Shown: positions 8,774 through 17,397 of the stretch, one piece after another
Layout: each line of letters begins with the position of its first letter
How positions within the stretch are numbered: position 1 is the stretch's first letter
Assembly (NCBI GenBank): GCA_903826405.1
Contig: CAIKEH010000055.1
Span: forward strand, 124,001-188,000
Length of the DNA stretch: 64,000 nt
Direction of reading: 5' to 3'
Source: an uncultured bacterium
GTDB taxonomy: Bacteria; Bacteroidota; Bacteroidia; Chitinophagales; Chitinophagaceae
Position numbers and translations under genes: made by a program
The notes under the pieces: generated by a model
The model's database searches: none
Told to the model about the DNA's origin: nothing
What the model saw: the letters and a program-made list of their open reading frames with translations, nothing else

Positions 8774-9724
8774 TCAATTCCGATCTGCCCCCTTCATGAA
8801 TATTCGTATTTCGTTGGTCAGGAACAGCGGTTGATCAAGGATCTGCATGTGTCCGGCTTCAGGAGTGATCACGACTTTGGACCCGGGTACCATCTTCTGG
8901 AATTCATACATCGTCTCCTGACGGACCTCATCAAATTGTCCTGCAATGAACAGTACCGGTTCAGTGATTGTTCTCAAGTAAGCGGAGTGATCATAATCTA
9001 TAAGGGTTCCGGTGCACCGAAATTCTGTCGGCCCCCACATGTATTTGTAGACAACTTCATTTCCTTTCACCGTATCACATTCATCGCTTCCGACGATGAG
9101 TCTTTTTTTGGTTGTCAGATGCCGGGCATAAAAAGAATCTGTTGCTGCCCTGTATGATGGGGCATCATAGAATCTTAGTGATTCATACTTGCTGATCGTA
9201 TCTTGTAATGCCCGGGGCATGGATTTAAGCAATAAGTCTGCGTCCCGTACCCATAATGGCGTGCTGAGCAGTGGACCCTCGAAGATGGCTGACTTCACCC
9301 CCTTGGATCTTTTTGCCATGTACTCCAGCAGTATGACGCCTCCCCAAGAATGACCGAGTATGTGAAGTTCCTTCAGATGTAGTGCTTTTCGGATACTGTC
9401 CACTTCATCCGTGAATCTTTCCACATGCCAAAGTGTAGTGTCGGTCGGTCGGTCGGAACGGCCCGTACCCAACTGATCGTAGAAGATGACCGGGCGTTCA
9501 TCAGCTAGAAGGGAGTATCCCGGAATCCCTGAACAGCTGGTGCTGCCGGGGCCACCATGGATGAGCAGTAGAGGCGGTTTGTTTCCACTGCCGACAATCC
9601 GGTACCAGATCCGTCCCCCTTGCACATTTATGTATCCTTCCCCGGGCTTCAACCCTTGTCCAGATGCCTTTGAAATGCACAGGATCGAGAGTCCGATCAG
9701 GAGTATTTTGTTCATTCTTCTCAT
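8774..9724 (-). CDS. Secreted alpha/beta hydrolase, proline iminopeptidase-like (S33)
   Basis: Probable peptidase or esterase of the alpha/beta-hydrolase fold, 316 residues. The oxyanion motif HGGPG is at 56-60, the nucleophile elbow GHSWGG puts the catalytic Ser at 126, and GQFDEV and AGHMQ near the C-terminus supply the likely Asp and His. HGGPG with GHSWGG is typical of proline iminopeptidases. A signal peptide (ILLIGLSILCISKASGQ) indicates export, which is less usual for the family than a cytoplasmic location. The start at 9724 is supported by an AGAGAGG site just upstream. It lies 19 bases after the FISUMP gene and could share its transcript. Two other secreted proteins, one of them a peptidase-type hydrolase, precede it on the same strand. 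Confidence 0.85.
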   Translation of the reverse strand: MRRMNKILLIGLSILCISKASGQGLKPGEGYINVQGGRIWYRIVGSGNKPPLLLIHGGPGSTSCSGIPGYSLLADERPVIFYDQLGTGRSDRPTDTTLWHVERFTDEVDSIRKALHLKELHILGHSWGGVILLEYMAKRSKGVKSAIFEGPLLSTPLWVRDADLLLKSMPRALQDTISKYESLRFYDAPSYRAATDSFYARHLTTKKRLIVGSDECDTVKGNEVVYKYMWGPTEFRCTGTLIDYDHSAYLRTITEPVLFIAGQFDEVRQETMYEFQKMVPGSKVVITPEAGHMQILDQPLFLTNEIRIFMKGADRN

Positions 9725-9743
9725 ATTTCCTCTCTGGTTAATT

Positions 9744-10415
9744 TCAGTCCTTCACGCATCTAACTGAAAATCCCCAGTGTTTCGCGTATTCGCTCTCGAA
9801 TAACGAATTGGATCCCACGCTGATGAACCTGGCAAAGGCTTGGGTCTCCGATGAATCCGCATCGGTCCAGTAGTTCGCATTGCTGTTCATGGACAGGTAG
9901 CGATTGTTATATCTTCCTCCCCCCGGCCTTGATGTGAATCCACTGCTATTGTCGTACTTCAATCCGGTTGACTTCCACTGGTCCTTGTCTTTCATTTTCC
10001 CAGCTGCAATTTCGTGGCCACCGAGATGGATGGCAAGTTTATCCCAATCGCCGCGATCAGCCACATGCCATCCGGCAGGAGCAAGCCCACGGGGATCATG
10101 AACAGCATACCAGTTGTAGAGTTTGCCGTATTTTTTCCCATTCTTGGGATCATTGTTATAATAGCACCAGGCACCCGTAGTCAGTTTCCTCCATTTTTCC
10201 GGATCAGTGACCTGTGGTAGGGCATCGCCATTTCTATATCGTGTTACATCCAGGCTTTCCGCCATCCAAACCTGATCGCCGATCTGTACGGTTTTGTAGT
10301 TCGTTTTGGGTTGTAGCTGATCCGAAATAGTATGATTGCCCTGCTCTCGCATGCTGATGAATGCTAATAGGATAATGGGGAATAATGCCAGGGCCGTCGT
10401 CGTTTTTATGTTCAT
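9744..10415 (-). CDS. Exported FISUMP-domain protein
   Basis: The 223-residue product carries one Fibrobacter succinogenes major paralogous (FISUMP) domain. Hallmarks visible are QIGDQVWMAESLDVTRYRNG, GAWCYYNND, YGKLYNWYAV, LAPAGWHVADRGDWDKL, a Gly/Arg stretch FTSRPGGGRY, YWTDAD and the closing GFSVRCVKD. The domain is a C-type-lectin-like extracellular fold whose role is unknown. The N-terminal hydrophobic segment (residues 7-20) should act as a signal peptide or anchor. An AAAAGG site precedes the ATG. It sits between two secreted hydrolases on the same strand. Confidence 0.85.
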   Translation of the reverse strand: MNIKTTTALALFPIILLAFISMREQGNHTISDQLQPKTNYKTVQIGDQVWMAESLDVTRYRNGDALPQVTDPEKWRKLTTGAWCYYNNDPKNGKKYGKLYNWYAVHDPRGLAPAGWHVADRGDWDKLAIHLGGHEIAAGKMKDKDQWKSTGLKYDNSSGFTSRPGGGRYNNRYLSMNSNANYWTDADSSETQAFARFISVGSNSLFESEYAKHWGFSVRCVKD

Positions 10416-10469
10416 GCCTTTTCGATTGTTGGACTGTAAATTAAGTCGAAAAACAACATGTGAAAGGAC

Positions 10470-12863
10470 TCAATTGAGCAGAGGTATAAATATTCGGCTA
10501 CTATTGTACCAGCGGATGTCGAGTGGCATTTTCCCATCTTCGATGGATTCCTCGCTGACATCTTTCCCCGTGCCATAATTGATCTGCCAATGGGGATCGT
10601 TGTTTACGTCAACGAGCAATATGATCTGGCTTCCTGCCGGAAGTTTCATGCAACTGATGAAAGTATTTTTCATGCTGATGGTCTGCATCTTTCCGGGTTG
10701 TAACCGTTTTCTGGATGAACGGTTTTCTGCGTAACTCGCCCTTTGAAAATTATCACTGAGCGCGATGTACCTGCCATCCGGCATTTGCGCATAAAGATCT
10801 ACTACCAGGTCAACGTCTTTTTTGTTGATGACCACATCAAAAGAGGCAGTGAAATTTCCGGAGATCGTAAGATCTTTGGGGATCGGCCCTGTTCGGAAGA
10901 CCATTTTATGACCTGGATGGAGCACAGTATCAACTAATCTGGTGAAAGATTGGATCTCACCTGAAGGTGGAAAGGTTTGACTCCTATCCCTGAAATCAAT
11001 CTTTTGGGAAATGAATTCCTGTTGGGTTGATCTTTTGCCAGTGAGTGGATAGCCCTCCCGACCGGAATGGGTTCCGAGAAAAAGGATCAGGCTATCGTTG
11101 CTCATTTTGTCCAATGAAGACACGTTCTTCCAGCTATTCATTCCCATGACCTCAAAGTTGACTTTGTCTTTCAGGTATTCGGGTCTTGTACTGTCTTTGA
11201 GAATGTAGTCGAACCATTGCTTTACCACATCCGATATATTGATCATCGCAACACTATCTATTCCATAACCGAGCAGATCTGAACTTGGCGTTTCACCTTC
11301 TGAGCCGAAATGATTCCATGGGCCGATAAGCAGGTAATGGTTGGCATTTTTATTCCAGGTATGATGCTGCCTGTAATAGTACATGGCACCTGTCTGATCA
11401 TCGTCCCAGTATCCGGTGATGGTGAGAATGGGAATGTTAATGGCAGCGAACCCTTCTCGCTGCGGAGTCATGGCCTTCCAGAAATCATCATATGAGGGGT
11501 GATCTAGCCATCTTTGGAAAATTTTGTTTGGCCGACCTTCCAGGCTATCCAATTTTCTATATGGGAGCCCCGATCTGTACCAACGGGCATAGAGACTGTC
11601 CCATTTTGCCTGATCGTGAAATTCTTTTTCGTCGGTTGTCTTATTGTTTGTTACATAATGAATCCACTGCAGCATGTAGTTCATGAATATACCATTCTGG
11701 ACGGGGAAGTCAATTCCGGCACCAACGGCAACTTGGGGAACGATGGTCTTCAATGCGGGATGAAGCTTTTTAACGGTACTCCATTGTGCAAATCCCAGAT
11801 AGCTCCCACCCCACATGCCCACTTTGCCATTGCACCAGGATTGCCTACTGATCCAATCAATGATCTCATATCCGTCCCTCCCATCGAATTCTAATGGTCT
11901 GGTTTCATCCATGCTCAGTCTCTTGCCTCTGGGTGCTGCCACTACGCACACATAACCTTTGGACGCCCATAGTTGCGCTGACAAAGCATCGTATCCTGCA
12001 TAAATGTTGTAAAGCAGGATCACCGGAGCGGGGGTAGGCATTTTTTTAAGTCTTGCAATGGTCAGTGTGACGGTACCGCCGTCATTCATTTTGAGCAGGA
12101 TACTATCCTGCATCACGAATTTTTCAAGTTCAAATTCCTTCAAAAGGGTTTTATTCATCCTGGCATATCTTTCCGACATCTCTCTTTTCGACCTGGCCAC
12201 TGACCAAGTGATCGCCAGATTTGCAGATACACTGTCACCCCCGATGGACATAATTGAGTCTCCGACGGATTTCAGGATCAGATCATAACCTGGGTCATCC
12301 CAGTTCGTGGAAAACAACTGCGCTCCCTCAATAGCATATTCAGTCAGCGTGCTGTATTCTTCCCGAAATCTGGAAATATATGTCGATTGCAGTTCCGCTG
12401 CTCCAGGCTTGGTGAGCTCCTTGGATGATAGTGCATGTATTCGGAAAGGGAAATAGAATGCCCTGAAATTTGACGTATCCAGACCGGGTATTGTATGGCA
12501 TATCGTATCTATGATCAACAAAGTCCTGTCATGCTGCTGTGCCAGATTGTAGAGATACATACGGGTTTCCAAATTTTCCATGGAGTTCGTCATATCCGTA
12601 TAAGGAAGAACTCGTTTAGCGATCTCTGTCTCATGCTTGATCATCGTCAGGCTGTCGAAGCGCCATGAAGGGGGAATATGTACTTGTTGACCTACAGCAT
12701 TTGATACCCCGATGGCCATCAGGAATAGGAAAACCAGAAATGCGGGATTTTTCCGGTATGGTGTATTGCTTGTTTTTCCCGATTGATAATTCTTGATGCC
12801 AGATGGTTTTAATCTCATAAATGGTGATTTTGTAATCGGACGATCATGGTTGGTAGGGGTCAT
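10470..12863 (-). CDS. CocE/NonD-family hydrolase (X-Pro dipeptidyl-peptidase-like)
   Basis: Secreted serine hydrolase of 797 residues in the S15/CocE family. These enzymes cleave X-Pro dipeptides or bulky esters. The nucleophile motif GGSYLG has its Ser codon at 11802-11804 (residue 354 from this start). A likely acidic residue is in ITGYWDDD and a likely His in IGPWNHFG. The last 220 residues form the C-terminal jelly-roll domain of the family (SGNFTASFDVVINKKDVDLV). An extra N-terminal region of about 200 residues precedes the catalytic domain. The hydrophobic signal segment is FLVFLFLMAIGVSNAVGQQ. A second in-frame start at 12818 gives a shorter n-region and removes the crowding with the divergent thermonuclease gene; I cannot decide between them. 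Confidence 0.87.
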   Translation of the reverse strand: MTPTNHDRPITKSPFMRLKPSGIKNYQSGKTSNTPYRKNPAFLVFLFLMAIGVSNAVGQQVHIPPSWRFDSLTMIKHETEIAKRVLPYTDMTNSMENLETRMYLYNLAQQHDRTLLIIDTICHTIPGLDTSNFRAFYFPFRIHALSSKELTKPGAAELQSTYISRFREEYSTLTEYAIEGAQLFSTNWDDPGYDLILKSVGDSIMSIGGDSVSANLAITWSVARSKREMSERYARMNKTLLKEFELEKFVMQDSILLKMNDGGTVTLTIARLKKMPTPAPVILLYNIYAGYDALSAQLWASKGYVCVVAAPRGKRLSMDETRPLEFDGRDGYEIIDWISRQSWCNGKVGMWGGSYLGFAQWSTVKKLHPALKTIVPQVAVGAGIDFPVQNGIFMNYMLQWIHYVTNNKTTDEKEFHDQAKWDSLYARWYRSGLPYRKLDSLEGRPNKIFQRWLDHPSYDDFWKAMTPQREGFAAINIPILTITGYWDDDQTGAMYYYRQHHTWNKNANHYLLIGPWNHFGSEGETPSSDLLGYGIDSVAMINISDVVKQWFDYILKDSTRPEYLKDKVNFEVMGMNSWKNVSSLDKMSNDSLILFLGTHSGREGYPLTGKRSTQQEFISQKIDFRDRSQTFPPSGEIQSFTRLVDTVLHPGHKMVFRTGPIPKDLTISGNFTASFDVVINKKDVDLVVDLYAQMPDGRYIALSDNFQRASYAENRSSRKRLQPGKMQTISMKNTFISCMKLPAGSQIILLVDVNNDPHWQINYGTGKDVSEESIEDGKMPLDIRWYNSSRIFIPLLN

Positions 12864-12893
12864 CTATTCCATAAATCTTTCCGCAACCGCATC

Positions 12894-12921
12894 TTGCCCC
12901 ACCAAAAGATATGTAATTTTA
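12894..12921 (+). promoter_or_regulatory. Possible promoter for the thermonuclease gene
   Basis: TTG at 12894-12896, then 17 bases, then TAATTTTA at 12914-12921, one base off the TAnnTTTG motif. The gene's ATG is only 6 bases downstream, so a transcript from here would be nearly leaderless. Weak evidence. Confidence 0.25.
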
Positions 12922-12926
12922 TAACT

Positions 12927-13400
12927 ATGTTGCCGATCATCTTCCTCATTCAGCTCCTGATTTCGCTTGTCCAACACGAACTTTCCGGAAAGGCCGTAGG
13001 CATCAGCGATGGGGATACCTTCACACTGCTCACATCAGATCATGTCCAATATAAGATCCGCCTGCATGGCATCGATTGCCCGGAAAAGAAACAGGATTTC
13101 GGGAATCGTGCCCGTCAGGCACTCAGTACTCTCCTCCTTGGAAAGGATATCCGGGTGCAGATAAAGGGGAAAGATCGATATGGCAGGACGGTAGGGATGG
13201 TGTATGCCAATGCCGAAAACATCAACGAGCAGATGTTGATACAAGGGATGGCCTGGCATTACCTCAAATATGATCAGGATGCCCGTTGGTCTTCCCTTGA
13301 AGCTTCCGCCCGTAAGTTGAAGAATGGTTTATGGTCGCAACAAGATCCCATGGCACCTTGGGAATGGCGTAAGGCAAAAAAGACCCACAGCCTGAAATGA
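12927..13400 (+). CDS. Secreted thermonuclease (SNase-like)
   Basis: Staphylococcal-nuclease-fold enzyme that cleaves DNA and RNA with Ca2+. From the ATG at 12927 it is 157 residues: a short hydrophobic leader MLPIIFLIQLLISLV, then the OB-fold core. Active-site residues of the family can be placed: SDGDT (D30), IRLHGIDCPE (R45, D50, E53) and GKDRYGR (R87). The frame opens earlier at 12846, but those 27 residues are not signal-peptide-like and would overlap the divergent gene, so the later start is preferred. Being secreted or membrane-anchored, it fits nucleic-acid scavenging. It converges with the Rieske gene. Confidence 0.88.
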   Translation: MLPIIFLIQLLISLVQHELSGKAVGISDGDTFTLLTSDHVQYKIRLHGIDCPEKKQDFGNRARQALSTLLLGKDIRVQIKGKDRYGRTVGMVYANAENINEQMLIQGMAWHYLKYDQDARWSSLEASARKLKNGLWSQQDPMAPWEWRKAKKTHSLK

Positions 13401-13449
13401 CCACGTTTTGAAGACCTTCATACAAAACTGGATCTGGCAGATAAAAAGC

Positions 13450-13860
13450 TCAACCCGTGATCGTGACGATGTTGCCGCTCGTGGAAACGGTGTATTGACG
13501 TAGAGGTGAGTTGGCTGGACCGTTCACCACAGCTCCAGAAGTGTTGAAAGCTGAGCCGTGGGCGGAACAAAAGAAAACGTTATTCTGATTGTCATATACC
13601 ACAGTAACCCCCTGATGCGTGCAGGCCTGGGAAACAGCGATTAGGTTACCGGACATGGTCTTCGCCACGATGACACCGTTAGAATAAACGTAACCTCCAT
13701 TTTGACCAAGGGCAGCATTGGCAGGCAGGTTCAGGTCCAGCGTAAAATTGACGGGTACAGGTGCAGGATTACTTGCCTTGGAACATCCACCCAGGCATGC
13801 CACCATCAAGGCGCCGGTTGCTCCGATGCCCATCTGGGCCAGGAATTCTTTTCTGGTCAT
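13450..13860 (-). CDS. Rieske [2Fe-2S] lipoprotein
   Basis: Small exported electron-transfer protein of 136 residues. The two cluster-binding boxes are CTH (C80, H82) and CSAH (C98, H101), the exact CxH...CxxH Rieske spacing. The N-terminus MTRKEFLAQMGIGATGALMV leads to the lipobox LGGC (Cys26). It has the R/K-F-L look of Tat-exported Fe-S proteins, although only a single Arg-Lys pair is present. The partner is unknown, since no cytochrome or oxygenase subunit lies beside it. Stand-alone Rieske lipoproteins of this size are common in Bacteroidota. Confidence 0.9.
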   Translation of the reverse strand: MTRKEFLAQMGIGATGALMVACLGGCSKASNPAPVPVNFTLDLNLPANAALGQNGGYVYSNGVIVAKTMSGNLIAVSQACTHQGVTVVYDNQNNVFFCSAHGSAFNTSGAVVNGPANSPLRQYTVSTSGNIVTITG

Positions 13861-14000
13861 TTTTTTCAGTGAAATTATGGGATGCGCTTTGACAAGGCAA
13901 TGGGGATGATGTTAATATGATGCGAAAGTCAATGCCTGTGATCATGCATCTCCATAAGCGGATAAAATGTAACTTGACCTATCAACATCATCCCGATAAC

Positions 14001-16460
14001 ATGACCCGAAACCTCCTGCTTTTGATCGCGCTCACCCTGAATTATTTTGTGCATGCACAGTCTGTCAAGGCGCCTGCATATCCCTTGGTGACGCACGATC
14101 CCTATTTCAGCATCTGGTCTTTTACGGATACATTGAATGCTTCGGAAACACGACATTGGACAGGAGCAGAGCAACCACTTTACGGCGCGGTCAATGTGGA
14201 CGGACAACGTTATGTTTTTCTTGGGGACCCCGCTTATCCTCTGGTCCCGGTATTGCCTGCAGGAGAACAGAAGCGGGCAGATTGCCGATTTACAGAATCC
14301 GACCCTGGCCGGACTTGGATGGATCCGGCATACGATGATGTTGCCTGGAAGATCGGTCGCCTACCTTTCGGTGATGGCTACGATGGCCGCGCCGCCACAT
14401 CCTGGAAGTCCAAAGACCTCTGGGTACGCCGCAGTTTCGATCTGAATGAAGAAGTGCCCGGGCAATTGATGCTGCTGCTGCGCAATGATGACGATGGCGA
14501 GGCATACTTGAATGGAGTACGCATATTCGAATGCACGGACTGTTATGTCAGTAGCCTGAAAGCGTACACCTTGAGCGATGACCAGCGGAAACTGCTGAAA
14601 AAAGGGAGGAATGTTCTTGCCATTCATTGCAATAACACCCATGGATGGTCGTGGTTGGATGCGGGTCTGGCTGGCCGTATCGGGGTCGAAGGACTGCTCA
14701 AGGCAACTCAGCAATCGGTGGAAGTCACGGCAACGGCCACCCGATATTCATTCCAATGCGGTCCAACAAAATTGGAACTGGAATTCCTGTCGCCACTGCT
14801 GGCCACCGACCCCGATCTGCTCTCCAGACCGGTTACCTATGTCCGTTTTCGGACTTCTTCCATGGATGGCAAACCCCATGCAGTGAATCTGACCTTCGGC
14901 GCTTCGGCCCATCTTGCCCGTAATGAAGGGAATCAACCATTGGAAACAGGGGAAAGTCATTCTGGAATATTACATATGCTCACGACTGGCGTGAAGGACG
15001 CGAAAGTGCTCGGGAAAAGTGGTGATGATGTGCGTATCGATTGGGGCAAACTCTATTTGGCATCCACGGATCCAGTCATACGTACCCGTATTCTGGATCC
15101 CTGGTCTTTCCTGACGGAGCTCGGGGCAAATGCTGCTGCCAAGGGGATTGTTCGTGGCGGCACGGATGCGCCCGTATTGATCGCGGAGGCCGATCTCCCC
15201 GTGAAACCCGGGATATCATCAGAGAAAATGATCATGTTGGGTTATGATGATGTGTATTCTATCCAGTATTTCGGGAAAAACCTGGAGCCCTGGTGGAAGA
15301 AGATCCATGGCAGCATGGATAAATTACTGCTTACCGCAGCATCTGGATATAAGTCCATCCGCACTCTTTGCGATGAATTCGACAGGAAATTATACAGTGA
15401 CGCTTCTATGGTAGGAGGAAAGGATTATGCCGATCTCTGCGTTCTGGCCTACCGTCAGTCTCTCGCGGCACATAAGTCTGTCCGGGGACCATCCGACGAA
15501 TTCCTCTTCCCCCAGAAAGAGAATTTCAGCAACGGCTCCATCTGGACGGTGGATGTGACCTATCCATCGGCACCGCTTTCTCTGGTTTACAATACATTAT
15601 TATTGAAGGGCATGTTGGATCCGCTATTCCAGTACAGTGAGAGTGGTAAGTGGACAAAACCATTTCCTTCACATGATCTGGGCACCTATCCTCTTGCTAA
15701 TGGGCAGACCTATCCCGAAGATATGCCCGTGGAGGAGGCAGGCAACATGATTTTGTTGACCGCAGCCGTGTGCAAAGCGGATAATAATTATGCTTTTGCC
15801 AAAAAGCATTGGGAAACATTGTCTCGCTGGGTGGATTTCCTGGTCAAAGATGGACTCGATCCATCTAATCAACTTTGTACCGATGACTTTGCCGGTCATC
15901 TGGCACGTAATGCCAACCTTTCCATGAAAGCGATCACGGGGATAGGATCATACGCCAAGATGGCTGTTGGACTGGGGAAGAAGGATATTGCGTCAAAGTA
16001 TGGGGCTATCGCTCAGGAATATGCGAAAAAGTGGATGCTGATGGCAGATGCCGGAGATCATTATAGCCTGACCTTTGATAATAAAGCAAGTTGGAGTCAG
16101 AAATACAACTTGGTGTGGGATAAACTTCTTGGTCTGGGACTTTTCCCGCAGTTTGTCTATGACCGGGAAGTGAAGTATTACCTTGGTAAACAACTTCCCT
16201 TCGGGCTGCCGCTCGACAGCAGAAAGACCTATACTAAAAGCGACTGGATCATATGGACCGCGACCCTGGCCAAAGACAGAAAGGATTTTGAGGCACTCAT
16301 CGCCCCCGTCCATAATTATGCTTTCAACACACCTACGAGGGTACCGCTCGGTGATTGGCATGAGACGACGGATGGCAAGCAGGTAGGCTTCCAGGCCAGA
16401 AGTGTGGTGGGAGGATATTTCATCAAATTGTTGGAATCGAAATGGAAAGTCGGCAAGTAG
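14001..16460 (+). CDS. Secreted glutaminase-type protein (DUF5127-DUF4965-DUF1793) with inserted jelly-roll
   Basis: Large exported protein of 819 residues from the ATG at 14001, where a signal peptide begins (LLLLIALTLNYFVHAQ). The frame extends up to 13917 but those 28 residues are not signal-like. The core matches the fungal GtaA-type glutaminase family: YPLVTHDPYFSIWS at the N-terminus, a DUF5127-like beta-rich part near 240-380, a DUF4965-like part near 415-500 (WWKKIHGSMDKLL) and a DUF1793 six-hairpin-like part near 500-815 (GSIWTVDVTYPSAPLSLVYN). Residues of about 85-225 form an inserted domain that looks like a galactose-binding jelly roll (DLWVRRSFDL, LLLRNDDDGEAYLNGVRIFE). Bacterial members are often only labelled glutaminase; the substrate is unproven. 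It is a single gene. Confidence 0.85.
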   Translation: MTRNLLLLIALTLNYFVHAQSVKAPAYPLVTHDPYFSIWSFTDTLNASETRHWTGAEQPLYGAVNVDGQRYVFLGDPAYPLVPVLPAGEQKRADCRFTESDPGRTWMDPAYDDVAWKIGRLPFGDGYDGRAATSWKSKDLWVRRSFDLNEEVPGQLMLLLRNDDDGEAYLNGVRIFECTDCYVSSLKAYTLSDDQRKLLKKGRNVLAIHCNNTHGWSWLDAGLAGRIGVEGLLKATQQSVEVTATATRYSFQCGPTKLELEFLSPLLATDPDLLSRPVTYVRFRTSSMDGKPHAVNLTFGASAHLARNEGNQPLETGESHSGILHMLTTGVKDAKVLGKSGDDVRIDWGKLYLASTDPVIRTRILDPWSFLTELGANAAAKGIVRGGTDAPVLIAEADLPVKPGISSEKMIMLGYDDVYSIQYFGKNLEPWWKKIHGSMDKLLLTAASGYKSIRTLCDEFDRKLYSDASMVGGKDYADLCVLAYRQSLAAHKSVRGPSDEFLFPQKENFSNGSIWTVDVTYPSAPLSLVYNTLLLKGMLDPLFQYSESGKWTKPFPSHDLGTYPLANGQTYPEDMPVEEAGNMILLTAAVCKADNNYAFAKKHWETLSRWVDFLVKDGLDPSNQLCTDDFAGHLARNANLSMKAITGIGSYAKMAVGLGKKDIASKYGAIAQEYAKKWMLMADAGDHYSLTFDNKASWSQKYNLVWDKLLGLGLFPQFVYDREVKYYLGKQLPFGLPLDSRKTYTKSDWIIWTATLAKDRKDFEALIAPVHNYAFNTPTRVPLGDWHETTDGKQVGFQARSVVGGYFIKLLESKWKVGK

Positions 16461-16861
16461 CCCGAAATCACGGGTAAGGCACAAAGGACTTTAGAATCGA
16501 ACAGATCCAAATTTTCCTAAGCCAATTTTTTGAGGGCTTGTCACGACTTTCCAGCCTTGTTGACCAGGGAAGGATGCGTCATTAATTTTAAAGCTCAGAT
16601 CTAAAGTGACAGAATCAAAAATCCTAAGTTATTGTAAATCAATTTCTTGATTTGTCGGCTATTATAAAAATTAACAAAGTAGGGTCAAGGTGGCGGTGGT
16701 GATTGAATCTACCAGTTTAAATTTGCCCTCCATTAAACCCTACCCTGTTCTTATCCTTTCCTCATACAATATATGCCCTGATCGTATTAATTGAGCAGTC
16801 CAGAGACGCCAATCTGGATGCCTAAGACACTTTAAAATCATCAAATTCCCAATCTCGAGCC
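16461..16861. other. 401-bp intergenic region
   Basis: Non-coding spacer between the glutaminase-type gene and the envelope-protein series. It holds one exact -7-type motif (16718-16725). No hairpin terminator that I can support follows the upstream gene, and no small gene was seen. Confidence 0.5.
16718..16725 (+). promoter_or_regulatory. Possible -7 promoter element upstream of the 16862 gene
   Basis: TAAATTTG matches TAnnTTTG exactly and lies 136 bases upstream of the gene at 16862. There is no TTTG/TTG at the usual -33 distance (the nearest TTG is 12 bases upstream), so the call is weak. Confidence 0.3.
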
Positions 16862-17341
16862 ATGAAAAAACTCATCCTTGTTTTTGTAATTGCGATCCTG
16901 ACCATTTCATTTCAGAATACCATTGCTCAACGTAAGGTTGTTGGAGGTGAATGGGCTATAGGCCCTCGTTTCGGCGGCATGTCTGGCATCAGTTTGAAAC
17001 ATTATGGTAAGTACAATACCTCAGCACTCGAATTCATAGGTGGCTGGAATTTTGACAATGAAGTAAAGGGGTTCACTTTGACCGGTCTTTTTGAGAAAAT
17101 GGCTCCTCTGTCCGGCTCCAGCCAACTGAGTGCGGTATTCGGAGCAGGGCCATCTTTGACCTTTGGTGACCCCTTCCGGCTAGGAGCTACCGGTATCATT
17201 GGGTTCGATTGGAGGCTGAAGGCGGTTCCCGTAAGCATGCAGGTGGACTGGGCCCCGACCTGGTTCTTTGTCGGCGGAAGCCATTTCAGTGCCGTCAATG
17301 GTGCGTTCACCGTGCGGTATATACTCAACAACAAGAAATGA
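16862..17341 (+). CDS. Small exported protein, probable outer-membrane barrel
   Basis: The 159-residue product begins with a clear signal peptide (MKKLILVFVIAILTISFQNTIAQ). The mature part alternates glycine/aromatic strands (GEWAIGPRFGGMSGISLKHY, ALEFIGGWNF, FTLTGLFEKM, GATGIIGFDW) and ends in a hydrophobic strand AFTVRYIL. This fits a six- to eight-stranded beta-barrel. No named family is recognised. It is the first gene of a plus-strand series of exported proteins. Confidence 0.7.
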   Translation: MKKLILVFVIAILTISFQNTIAQRKVVGGEWAIGPRFGGMSGISLKHYGKYNTSALEFIGGWNFDNEVKGFTLTGLFEKMAPLSGSSQLSAVFGAGPSLTFGDPFRLGATGIIGFDWRLKAVPVSMQVDWAPTWFFVGGSHFSAVNGAFTVRYILNNKK

Positions 17342-17397
17342 TTGTTCAAGATCGGTCAGGTAGCTGACGATCGAATCACTAAAAATCCTTTGAAATC

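Noticed and set aside
17350-17372. Bulged hairpin GATCGGTCAG-GTAG-CTGACGATC
   Set aside because: The stem is plausible but no T-run follows, and the genes on both sides appear to be in one series, so I do not call a terminator.
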